Source of the DNA: Ilex aquifolium
Lineage: Eukaryota; Streptophyta; Magnoliopsida; Aquifoliales; Aquifoliaceae
Direction of reading: 5' to 3'
DNA length: 64,000 nucleotides
Assembly (NCBI GenBank): GCA_951799425.1
Contig: OX637397.1
Coordinates: 20,155,064-20,219,063, forward strand
The position numbers and the translations under genes were made by a program. The notes beneath the pieces are model-generated. The model did not search any database. It saw only the letters and a list, made by a program, of their open reading frames with translations, and was not told the origin of the DNA. Numbering within the stretch: position 1 is the first letter of the stretch; each line of letters starts with the position of its first letter. Below are positions 11,807 to 23,300 of the stretch, one piece after another.

Positions 11807-11905
11807 ATCCCACATCGGGTAACCTCTGGGTGTGTGAGTGTGTTTATAAAGTTCTACTGCACTTCTCCTTTGTAAGGAGTTGTGTTGTAGTTCTGTTCCA
11901 AAAAA
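11807..11905 (+). promoter_or_regulatory. snRNA-type USE plus TATA box, unknown or decayed transcript
   Basis: ATCCCACATCG at 11807-11817 matches the plant U-snRNA upstream sequence element RTCCCACATCG exactly. TTTATAAAG follows at 11843-11851. The centre-to-centre spacing is about 35 bp, which fits the pol II class (U1, U2, U4, U5) rather than U6. Expected transcription would begin near 11875-11885. The sequence there does not resemble any U-snRNA I know, and it ends in a run of 14 A at about 11901. It may be a small-RNA pseudogene, or part of a dispersed repeat that carries this motif. Confidence 0.4.
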
Positions 11906-12639
11906 AAAAAAAAAGTACTAGTTTCTCATTTTTAAAAAAAAAATATTTTAGAGACTTAATTATGTTTAAATACTAATTTTAAGGTTAGACTATAATTTCA
12001 AAAAAATAACTTGTTGATATCCTATTTTTTTATTCCAATCGAATGGAGATACATGCAAAGTTATATAATATGTTATTACTTGATAATTATAATTATCAAG
12101 TCTACTTATTAAATTCATGTAGCATTACTCTAGCAGTAAAATTCATAAATGAGATTTTATGGATTGAATCCATTGATTTAAAGGGAAATGATTGAAGAAT
12201 TTATTTAATTGAATTCCTTCAATTGAATTCCAACATGATATTACCTATGTAACCACATTCAATTTTTTAATAATTACTTCATATTTTAATTTCTTATCAT
12301 CATATATATTAACTACTTTACATTTAAAGTTTTGTAAAAATATCAATTTAGCATATTAACAAGTAATTTTATAATAATGTCACGAGATAAGAGCATGGGT
12401 GGTGGCGTAGTGAGAGTCGAGGGATGGTGATGATAAATAAATAATACAAATTCTATGCATTACACGGGACAATCATTGTCCAATACCAACATAGACAAGT
12501 ACAAATCTTTGTCTTAATCATAGATCATAAATAATTATAATTATAATTATAATTATTTTTGGGTATGATAGCAAAATTATAGTTTGGATGCATAGCCTCC
12601 TACATTGCCTTTTTGCTTAATCACAGTTAGGATCGTTAG
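11906..12639. other. AT-rich non-coding stretch
   Basis: No frame or RNA recognised. Contains a short TAATTA-rich palindromic run near 12530-12560. Confidence 0.4.
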
Positions 12640-12955
12640 TCGAACGAGCCCGAGCCGAATTCAAGCCGAGCTTGAAAATTTTATTTCTTAATCGAGCCTA
12701 AAAAATTGTTCAAGTTGGGCTCGTTTAGGAAACGAACCGAGCCTGAACGAGCTAAAAACAAGTCGAGCCCGAGCCAAACCCGAGTATTTGCACATAAGCG
12801 AACTGAACCTGTTGAGTTTGAGTCGAGCTTGTAGGACTTGTTTTCTAAACGAGCCTAAAAACTTATTCAAGTTCGGGCTCTTTTAAAAAATGAACCAAAC
12901 CTGAATGAACCGAACCCGAGCTGAACTCAAGTCAAACTCGAGTAGCTCAGGTTGA
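12640..12955. repeat. GAGCC/GAACC-rich dispersed repeat, two internal copies
   Basis: CGAGCCTAAAAA...TTCAAGTT near 12692-12720 recurs near 12848-12880, a period of about 155 bp, in GAGCCCGAGCC-type sequence richer in G+C than its surroundings. Repeats of this texture are common in plant intergenic DNA. No target duplication or terminal repeat was identified. Confidence 0.5.
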
Positions 12956-13238
12956 TTAACAACCTAATCACAGCCCACTTCATATTTTAACATGGAGAGA
13001 GTGGGGAAGAAAAAGAGAAGTAATTACCAATGCTAGTTTAACTGCCGAAAACAGTATTTCTATTTTTAGTAATAAAAAAACTTAACGAATTAAAAACCGG
13101 AGACTTCACGCCACCCAGATCATGTTCAGTTCAGTTGACTGTGACCCTTTCTATTTGTAGGATCTCTCTCTGACTTCCTCGAAAGTAACTTTTTATTTCT
13201 GTCACCCATAATCTTCTGACCTGGCCGAGTTTCGAGAG

Positions 13239-13710
13239 TTTCAACACACTCTTCTTTGTCAACACCTGAAGATACTTGGGTAGGTGTTGGAAACTACATA
13301 GTAAAAGCTGTGTTAGGGTTTTGAAATCTCGGATTTTGGTGAAGATTTTGTACTTTTGTTAATTTTGTCTGTATCTATTCATGGTTTTAATGTTCGGTTC
13401 ATTTCGTTTGATAGAAAAAGGCTGTGGTAGGGGTTTGAAATCTCGAATTTTGGTAAATAGTTTGTATCTTTGTTCGTTTTCTCTGTATCTGTTCATTGTT
13501 TTAATGTTTGGTTCATTTCAATTGAATTTTTTTTAACCAAAAGAGTTCTGTGATTTTGAGGGTTTCAACACACTCTTCTTTGTCAGCACACACAATTGTT
13601 AGGGTTTTGAAATCTCGGATTTTGGTAAAGATTTTGTATTTTTGTTCGTTTTTTCTGTATTTGTTCATGCTTTTAATTTTTGATTCATTTCATTTGAATA
13701 TTTTTTGGAA
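13239..13710 (+). repeat. Triplicated about 100-bp repeat in the NLP leader
   Basis: GTTTGAAATCTC/GTTTTGAAATCTC starts units near 13320, 13434 and 13606. Each is followed by ATTTTGGT, TTTGTA, TTTGTT, TCTGTAT, TGTTCAT (or TATTCAT), TTTTAAT and TTCATTT. The first and third units are also preceded by TTTCAACACACTCTTCTTTG. It probably lies in a leader intron. Confidence 0.75.
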
Positions 13711-14099
13711 ATTAACCAGGAGGATTTTGTGATTCGCTCTTAGTTTGGTCATTTCTTGGCTTTTTTATGGGTGTGTTTGTTAATAATATATCAATTCTGA
13801 GATCGGTTTTTTGTTGATTAGAAGCTTTGGCTTTTCGCTTGCAGTTGACTCGTGCTAGCTTCTGAGACCCTGAATTTTCTGCCCGAGGTCTGTGTTCAAG
13901 CTATTCTTTGTAATTTATGGTCAGTACAATGCTTAATTGTGACTTATAATTATGTGGTTCTTATATTAAAGTTTTAATTGTGTATATCAGGGTTGGGGTG
14001 TGTGATTTCTATTTGTGGGTATTGCAGGGTTTGCGTTATACCTAGTGAGGAAACTGGGTTTTAGGGTTAGTTGGGTTGATTGTTCAATTGTGTAGAAGA

Positions 14100-14174
14100 A
14101 TGATAGTACTTTTGACAAGAAGATTTGGTTGTTGGTTCGATTGTGTTGATTTCAGCATAATAAGTGTAAGATGA
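14100..14174 (+). CDS. Upstream ORF 1 of the NLP leader (24 codons)
   Basis: ATG ATA GTA through AGA TGA. Its stop overlaps the next upstream start as ATGA at 14171-14174. It lies downstream of the last plausible leader acceptor, so it should be present in the mature mRNA. Translation is inferred and conservation is unknown. Confidence 0.35.
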   Translation: MIVLLTRRFGCWFDCVDFSIISVR

Positions 14175-14227
14175 ACTTGATGCTAAGATATATGGTTCTT
14201 TGCGTGCAAGTGACGGAGAATTTTTGA
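14171..14227 (+). CDS. Upstream ORF 2 of the NLP leader (18 codons)
   Basis: Starts ATG AAC TTG, holds two further in-frame ATGs, and stops at TGA before the main start. It could lower translation of the transcription factor. Confidence 0.35.
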   Translation: MNLMLRYMVLCVQVTENF

Positions 14228-14250
14228 GACAGAAATATTACTGGGAGTAA

Positions 14251-14286
14251 ATGTCTTCAAAAGGAACTCTAGCATTTGTTACTTGA
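14251..14286 (+). CDS. Upstream ORF 3 of the NLP leader (11 codons)
   Basis: ATG TCT TCA through ACT TGA, ending 21 bases before the main ATG, which is close for efficient reinitiation. Confidence 0.35.
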   Translation: MSSKGTLAFVT

Positions 14287-14307
14287 AATTTTGGCTTTAT
14301 AGTTGAA

Positions 14308-17300
14308 ATGGAGTACCCCTTTTCGGTTAAAGAAAAGGGTATTGATTATTGGGCTTCTCCAAGAGCTCAGGCGGCAAGCATGGTGTCCATGGATGATGTT
14401 ACAAGATATCCGGTTTCAGAGGATCTATTTAACAATGTTGGGGAGCTCATGAATTTCGATACATATGCTGGATGGTGCAGCAGCCCCTTAGCAACAGATC
14501 AAATGCTTGCCTCTTATTTGTTGTCACCCCTTCATTCAATGTCCATGAGTTATCCACCCATGGATGCGCTAAGCTTCAAAGACCAAAGTACTACTGGCTT
14601 ACCAGTGACTGATGGTGCTAGTGTATCGAATTCTTTCAATTGTGGAGACAATAGGGTGTTTCAGCAGACGGATGCCCAATTCGGTTTCCCCTTGGATTCT
14701 GCTGATGAGGATGACTCAATTGCTAAGAGAGGAAACAGTTGTCAGAACAAAAATATTTCAGATATGGGGAGCTGCATGATCCCTAGGCCACTTGGACAAC
14801 CACTCGCTGAGAAGATGCTCAGGGCATTGTCTTTGTTTAAAGAATCATCTGGAGAGGGCATTTTGGCTCAATTTTGGGTTCCGATTAAGCATGGTGATCA
14901 GTACATCTTAAGCACTTGCGAGCAACCATACTTGCTCGATCAGATGCTCGCAGGATACCGTGAAGTCTCTAGAGCATTTACCTTCTCTGCAGAATTGAAA
15001 CCAGGTTTTTTTCCAGGGCTTCCCGGTCGCGTATTTACCTCAAGAGTTCCAGAATGGACCTCAAATGTAATGTACTACAACAAGGGTGAATACTTGAGGG
15101 TACAACATGCAGCTGATCATGAAGTCCGTGGCTCTATTGCTGTACCAGTTTTTGAGAGTGACTCCCTTGGAAAGTCATGCTGCGCAGTGCTGGAACTTGT
15201 CACTATGAAAGATAAACCCAATTTCGACTCTGAAATGGAAAGTGTTTGCCGTGCACTCCAGGTCAGCTTTCTTTTTCTCTGTGTTTATAGCTGAAGTACA
15301 TATGCTTCTTCACATCAGACTCCCATATTCTGTATATCTGTATCCTTACTGTCTCCATGTTCTTCCACTTGATGTTATACTTAGTATGAGCCTTTAAACT
15401 GGTTGTGTAATGTTTTCCTGTACTAGAAAATGTACATAATCCCTGTGGATACTTTTTCTTTTTATTTTACATAACAAAATAGGATAAAAAAGAAGCTTAC
15501 CTTACTTAATAAAGGCAGGAGAATCATCCGTGATTTATAACCCTTTATGAAAACTGGTTTTATTCTGTAAAGAAGAGTTCGTGTCTTCTGCCCGATTTTT
15601 ATACTACTGCTCGAAAAAGTACAACGTCATCAGTGTAAGTCATCTGTCCTTCATAGTTATTTGATAACATGTTTTTCTAATATTTAGCCCTTTTGTTCAG
15701 CAAAGGAATGGTTTCAGTGGTTTCACCTTACACGAAACAATTTTGTCTTTTTCTATGCATCTAGCGGACACATACTTACTTATATTGTACTCTTTATTTT
15801 CATCTTTTTTAGTGTGGGTTCTTTTATGTGAGATTTTTAGGGTTCGAAACATAAGCAACGGCTCTAATTTGGATGAAGCAAGTCTTCAGTAGCATAGCAA
15901 TTCTTATGGGAACTGCATTAACGGCATAACATGGTCCCTATTGTAGATCTGATTCAACTTTTTTTTTTTATTAGTTTAAACTTTTGAATAGACGCCTTCT
16001 AAATTGCACATCAGGAACTAAGCAACTACGTGGCAGCTCTATCAACGATTACCATGGATGTCTATGAAACATAAAACATAAAACATTATAACCACTATGC
16101 AAATTATAATGTCTTTGAGTACAATGCGTGGGGCATTTTAATTGTTTCTTTTATTTTTGCTCAGGTTACAGTGCTGGAATCTCATGTAGTTTATCCAGTA
16201 CTGCTCAGCACTGTGGGTTCTGTTCTAACTTCTGTTCCTGACTAATTGCAGGCTGTAAATCTAAGGAGCATAGCACCTCCTAGACTTTATCCCCAGGTAT
16301 AACCCTGAAAGTGTAATCTTCACTTTCTGATTCATCCATTGCAGAATCTGAAAGATTAAACGTACTTCTCTAGTTTCATATCAAGTATATTTTGTTTCTT
16401 TTTGGAATTTTCAGCTCACCTTCTAAGGTGTTTTGTTATGTTGCAGTGTTTGTCGAAGAACCAGCGGGCTGCTTTAGCTGAGATAACTGATGTTTTACGA
16501 GCTGTCTGCCATTCACATAGATTGCCCCTTGCTCTGACTTGGATCCCCTGTAGTTACACTGAAGGAGTTAAAGATGAAATTATAAGAGTACGCGTCAGAG
16601 GGTGTAATACAACTTCAGATGAAAAATGTGTGCTATGCATTGAGGATACGGCTTGTTATGTAAATGATAGAGGGATGCAAGGATTTGTGCATGCATGTAC
16701 AAAACATTATCTTGAGGAAGGGCAAGGTATTGCTGGGAAAGCGCTTCAATCCAATCGCCCCTTCTTCTTCCCTAATGTAAAGGAATATGATATAAGCGAG
16801 TACCCTCTTGTCCATCATGCACGTAAGTTTGGCCTGAATGCTGGTGTTGCGATTAGGCTAAGGAGCACCTACACGGGTGATGATGATTATATACTAGAGT
16901 TCTTTCTTCCTGTCAATATGAAAGGGGGAGCAGAACAGCAACTATTGTTGAACAACCTCTCTGATACCATGCAGAGGATATGCAAGAGTTTGAGGACAGT
17001 TTTGGATGCAGAATTAGTTGGAGCAAAGGGTTCTATAATTTCAAACTCGTCACCAGTGGCATTATTAAAGAGCAACTCTCAACAGGAATTGTTAGATGGC
17101 AATTTGAATTCTGTTGATCAGGGGTCGTTGACTGCGTCTGATTCAATAAGTTTTGGAACAGAAGCAGATGGTCTTCGTGAACAGGTAGTCTTTTGATTGC
17201 CCCGCTCTCTTTGTAATGAATGAGTTCCAAATTGGAATCCATCAACATTTATAGTTTAAATAAGTTGGTTGATTTGTTTTACATTTGAGAATGTTTTTGT

Positions 17301-20300
17301 TTTCTGACAAGTATTTCATTCACTTTTGTTGTGGTTACTTCCTTCTTTTCTTTATAGACAGTACCTAGCTAATGAAAACTTGTTGGAAGGTGTGTTATTG
17401 GATCTAATTTGAATGTGCATCAGGCTAAATTATGTCACTGGTATTGTTCCTAACATTTTATCTTTAGGATTATTCCATTAGGGTTGTGGTTAGGTTGGAA
17501 ACATATTAAACTGACCTGAGTTGGCCCAACTTAGAGGGCTTGGTTGTGATTTTTATTGAAACCTCTGGAACAAATTCAAGCCCAGCTAGTAGTAACCATT
17601 AAAGCACTAAAGTGTTCTCTGGGCTTGTACCTTTTTAAAGAAATGGGCATTATATTTGATGGATAATGGCATTAGGGATATATGATCAACTAAGCAAGTT
17701 AGGGGACACATGAGAAGATGACATGGCAGTATGCATGGAAGCTTGTAGTATATTTCAGTGGTGTGATAGTTTTCCAATTGTGGGAGTTCTTTGGGCTTTA
17801 GAAGGTGATGCAAGTCCTTTATGCTTTAGTGGGTCGAGAGACTTACAAGAGGTCTTTATTTTATTAGGATCTTAAGAAGCCTGGAAACAGAGCTCGAGGT
17901 GAAAAATAGTACTTATCTCTCGGATATGAACTAATATTAAGAAGAGTGTTGATTTCTCTCTGGCTCCCTTCCAGATCTTCTTCACTGTTCCCTTCTTTCT
18001 TTTTTTTAACTCTCGTGATCTCGTACTCTTTCTTCTTTCCTTTCCTCTAATTCTTTTCTTTTGTTCTTAGCCGCCTTCTTTTTTTCTCTCTATCTCTCCC
18101 CTTTTTCCTAATGTCTCTCCTCTTGTATTTTTTTAGTATTTAAGGGGCTGTTTGTTTACTTTTTTTGTCCTGTATTTTGTGTTTTTGTTCTCAATTTTTG
18201 TCAAAAATCAAAACAAAAATATGTTTGGTAATTGTTTTTGTTTTTGTTTTTGTTTTATATTAGCTGTTTTGGAGACAAAGACAAAAAAATGGGAACAAAA
18301 AATTTGTGTTCCGAGAAACATGCGAAACACAAAACACGCGGGGTTGGTATAAATGAGGTCTCAACTTTGAATTCTCTTAGCCACAAAATACCACTTCATA
18401 TGAGAGAGTATAAATATGGGGTCTTATTGTCATTTGGTCCTCACATAACACAGACGACTCAAGCCCCCTCAGCTACTCTCTTCTCTTCTGTCTCAGCGAA
18501 CTCTCTCAGCACCACTCACAGATCGACGAAGAAGGAGCTTCCTAATCCCTTTACTTTTATAGATATATGTATATATATGCATAGATATACATAGATCTAT
18601 ACATGACAGCCCCTTTTTTTTGTTTTATCTGTACATATATGCATAGAGCTTCCTTTTTTTTGTTTAATCTGTATTTTTTTCACCACAATATACATAGATC
18701 TGTATTTTTTTTCTCTGTTTGTCTCTCTCTTTCTCTCTGTCCGTGTTCGTTTGCCATTGCTTCACATTCTTTCTTCTCTATGTGAAACACGTGATTTCTT
18801 ACTCAGAAAGACAAAGGCCATTAAGATTTCTTAATGGCCTTCTGGTTAATAGCCATTGCTGCACGTGATTTCTTACTCGGAAACATTGTGTATGAAGCTT
18901 CACTAGATTTATATGTCATTATGTAAAGGGAATATTTCTGGTTAATAGTCTTTTTTTTTTGTTAGGGTTTTAATTTGTATGTCTAAGCAATGTACTAGCT
19001 TTATCTACTTTGCAGATTTTTTTAAGTCACTAATTCGTTGATTTGAAACTCAGAAGAAATCTTGAATACCCACGAAACCAAATAGTTAGACCAGGCCATT
19101 TATTCCAGTGAAACATGTATATATTCGAAAAATTGATGAAATAAAATCTTGTGTTATATATTCAAAGCTTCAATATATTCGGAAAATTGATGAAATTCCA
19201 TTTATTCCTCAGTAGCTACGACCTCAATTCTCATGTTAACTTAATACAGTACATGTTAAGTTTCTTGAACAACAAATTCATACCCGTAAACCTTTAAATT
19301 GCTGGGGGTGGGTTTTGGTGAGGAATAAATTGCAGGGGGTGGGTTTTGGTGAGGAATGACTTGCAGGGGTGGGTTTTGGTGTGGAATGAACTGCAGGGGT
19401 GGTTTTTGGTGAGCAAAGAATTGCAGGGGGTGGGTACATGTTGCTTGCCTTTATTGTTTACTTGGATTTGATGTTAACTTAGATTTATTTACTTGTACAC
19501 CTTGATCCGTGTTGCATTTGTGAATTAGTAGTATGGTTATGTGTTGAGAAATTGTTAGTATAATTGAGAAATTGTTGTAGATGGAAACGGGTAACGAAGA
19601 AACTCATAATGACGAGGTTGTAGAGGTTGACCATGATAAAAATGTAGCCATATGGATGTTCAATAAGGAGACAATTTTCATTGACTTGATGGATAGAGAA
19701 ATAGCAGCGGGGCATAGACCATATACTACTTTTGACAAAGCATGTTTTTAGGATAAAACGTGAAGTAGTTACCAAACATGTTTTTTATTTTTTATTCTCA
19801 TAATTTGATAGACAAAAATGACATCCAAACATGTTTTCTGTTTCAGTATTTATCACAAAATAGAGACAAAAATTGTCTCTGTTTTTGATTGTTTTGAAGA
19901 TGCAAAAACGAAAGCGTTACCAAACGACTCCTAAGTTTTCTGTTCTTGTTTTCTCACCCACTATGTGTGTGTGTGTGTGTGTGTTTACTATTGGAGGATA
20001 TCTCATTTTGACAGCAGATCAATTCTTTTATAGGGACTATGATCCCTTTTTTAAGTAATTGCTACAAGAGGCTGAGATCTTTTTTGAACCGTAATGCTGG
20101 TTTAGAAAGGGTATGTGATTTTCTCATTGTATACAATTTTTGTATTCATCAACCTAAGTGCAAGGATGTCCAGGAAGCAGTAGGCAATGGATTTGCCTTA
20201 TCACTGAGACAAGTGATATTATGAAATTGTTATTCCTCTTAGAATCGTCCACACTACTTGTACTTTTAGTTTTTTCCCCCTATGCTTATTAATCAATGCT

Positions 20301-23300
20301 TTGATATACATAAGGAACACCAAGAGACCCAGTCATTTTATACCTAGTGGGAGTCATGGAATAGCATTGTTGTTGTTGAAGTATAGATATTTAAGTTACA
20401 CCCTCTTTAACAACTTAAACTTTTAGAGTAGATGGTCATCTAACATAATATTAAAGCAGGAGGTCCTGTGTTAGAATCTCGCAGCCACCTTAATTATTAG
20501 AAAAAAGATTTTTACGTGTTAGGATCAAAATCTAGTCTGCACGTGAGGTGCCGTGTTGAAGTATAAATACTTAAGGTACACTCTCTCCAACAGCATAAGC
20601 TTTTGGAGTATATGGTTGTCTAACAGTTATGATCAATTGAAGAAGAAAAGAAATGGATTGAATAGCAACTTTCATTGACCTACTTAACTTGGTGGTTAGA
20701 ATCTTCCACACGACATCGGTTCACAATCCAATAGTAGGGAAACCCGTCTGCGGAAGGTAGTTTTTGCTCCAAGACATGTTTGGAACAATAGGGAGGCATT
20801 TTCATCCATTTCTAGGAGCAAAAGGGAAGCTTTCTGTATATCTATATGCAACTTTGAAAGGGTGGAAGTTTATATCCCAGGGAGTGATAAGGATTTCCCA
20901 AAATCTTAAGTTGTGGGTGATGGGGAGAGAAGTCATATTTGGTAGGATGCATGGGTTGGGGAGTCATCTTTTTCATCTTTGTGTCCTTGTCTTTATCAAT
21001 TGTCTGATTCTTATGGTGCATCAGTTATTGCTATGTTTTGGTTTTATAGTCATCCGTATTCTTGGGACTTCGGTTTTTCTAGAAATCTAGATGATAGACA
21101 CACTAGGGATTTGATGGCGTTTTCTTTCTATTCTTGGTTTATCTTTTATGGATCAAGAGTTACGTGACAAAAGAATGTAGATTTGTGAGTCCTTGGGTGT
21201 CTTTTATAGTAAATTCTTCTTTAATTCTTTGGTGAATGATCTTGTCCTATTTTTGCCCCAGCTCCAATGATATGCTAGGCTAAGGTTCCCATTAAAGTGC
21301 ATGTGTTTGCGTGGAGGTACTAACTCTGATTTATATTTTTCATAGAAAAATCTTTGATTGACCTTCGGGCAATATATTGCTTTCTTCAAACGACACACTA
21401 AGTGTTCCTTACCTTATACAACATATCCTGGAGGTTATATTGTACCTTTTTTGTAGGTTTCTATGTAAAAAAACATTCTTGATGTCCAGTTGATACAAAT
21501 GCCAATCACAACTCACTGCAATGGAAATAAGAACTCTAAGAGAGTTTAAGCAGGCAACAGACGAAAAAGTCTCATAGTAATCCACACTATATGTCTAAGT
21601 GTAGCCTTTGGCAATTAGGCATGCCTTCTAACGCTCAACTGAACCATCGAGATGATATTTCACTGGGTAGATCCAACGATAACTAACAGGTTACTTACAT
21701 GATGGAAGAAGAGTTCTCGTTGTTCTTACGACAACTGACATGTTCGATTCTCACTAAGGGCTCGCATTTCCTCATACATAGTATTTTCCAACTAGGAGAT
21801 GTCAATGTCTGTTTCAGAGAACTAAGAATAAACACAAAGTTGATGCAAAATAACGAAAGGATAGAGAAAGCCTATACAAAGAAACAAAATTAAAAATGGA
21901 ATACTTAGTACAGTTATAAGTACCGTTCCGCAATACAATAGGTAAGTCTGAAGATGATGAACTAGTTGACAGCTCAGAAGGCAAGACCTCCATAGAGTTG
22001 GGCAATAGTTGGGGCGTTGAAGCATATGGAACCACCTATCTGCCCTTGGAACGACTATAAACCTGTAATGGAGTAGTGGTAATTGGGGAGGAAGAGGAAA
22101 CATAGTCCGGTACAATAGGTAACAAGAGTTTTTCCTAACCGGGAAAAACTAATTTTGGGGAAAGGGTATGATTGGACACAGAAAAGGAGGACTCAAGAGG
22201 GTAACATCAACACCGACATAATATCAACGAGCAATAAGAGCATAGCAACGATAATCTTTTTGAGTACGAGAATATCCCAGAAAAACACACTTGACCGAGC
22301 GTGGAGAAAGTTTATCTTGACCCAAACCAAGAAGATGAACAAATGCAACGCAACCAAAGACACGAGGAGTAAGACTACATGGTGGTTTACTAGGATAAAG
22401 TAACGAGAAATGAACCTGATTATCCAAGACAGAAGAAGGCATTTGATTAATAAGGCACATTGAAGTAAGATCATCAGCCCAATATGGTTGTAGGAAAGGA
22501 ATGTTAAACATTAATGTACGAGCAACATCCAATATATGACAGTGTTTACGTTTGTCAACCCCATTTTGTTGAGATATATGTGGACATGTAGTTTGATGGA
22601 TGATACCATGGTCAGCACAAAATGTATGCATAAATGATTGAACTTATTCAAGAGCATTGTCAGATCAAAATACTTTAACACGCTTATCAAACTGTACCAA
22701 AATTTCATTATAAAAAGTAACATAACTTGGGGAATTTAGAACGGTCTTATATCATAAATAACCAAGTCATACGAGAAAAATTATCTACAAAGATAACAAA
22801 ATACTGAAAACCAAAAAGACTCTTTATTCTTGTAGGAGCCCAAATGTCTGAGTGAACAATATTAGAAGGACTCAATTGACGACTTTTATTACTACTAGGA
22901 AAAGAACTGAGGTGATGCTTTGCCCAACTGGCAAGTCTCACATTCTAATAAAAAAGAAAAGGACTCAAACTTGGAATAACTTGACAAAGCTTCTGCAATA
23001 AAGGCTGATCCAAGCGAAAATGCCACTGAAGGGGGGACACGGTGGCACTCAAGGTAGGTATTGAGTCTTTGGAGTCTAAATAATAAAGGTCATTCTGCTT
23101 ATACTCCAAATCAATCACCTCTTCGTCTGGAGGTCCTGAAAAATACAAGATGGTGGATAAAATGTCACTGAATACTCTAAAGATTTAGTCAATTGACTCG
23201 CGGACAATAAGCTAAAGGAAAAATGAAGAACAAATTAACCAAATGTCAAGGGCATGGACTGAGTGGGGTAGAGATCACAAGTCCCACGCACTAGTCGAAA

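Larger units (their letters stand above)
13130..14307 (+). promoter_or_regulatory. Promoter-proximal region and 5' leader of the NLP gene
   Basis: Pyrimidine-rich sequence and plausible non-coding splice sites suggest a spliced leader: a donor TTGG/GTAGGTG near 13278, and acceptors CTTGCAG near 13845 and ATTGCAG near 14028. Transcription start and exon borders are not fixed by sequence alone. The region contains a triplicated repeat and, just before the main start, three short upstream ORFs, which are listed separately. Confidence 0.45.
18144..19931. mobile_element. PIF/Harbinger-type element with a decayed Myb/SANT-like ORF
   Basis: Termini GGGGCTGTTTG and CAAACGACTCC are inverted matches at 8 of 11 positions. 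The element is flanked by TAA at 18141-18143 and 19932-19934. Near 19580-19750 the + strand encodes [13 protein letters not shown], then [20 protein letters not shown] and HRPYTTFDK. This resembles the Myb/SANT-like DNA-binding ORF that accompanies Harbinger transposases, here truncated. No transposase is present, so the element is non-autonomous. The interior also has a gene-leader-like pyrimidine-rich stretch (18430-18780), a perfect palindrome and a GC-rich minisatellite. Confidence 0.65.

Noticed and set aside
14308-15294. 328-residue ORF as a stand-alone protein
   Set aside because: Its last ten residues are read-through of a donor at 15262; it is exon 1 of the NLP gene.
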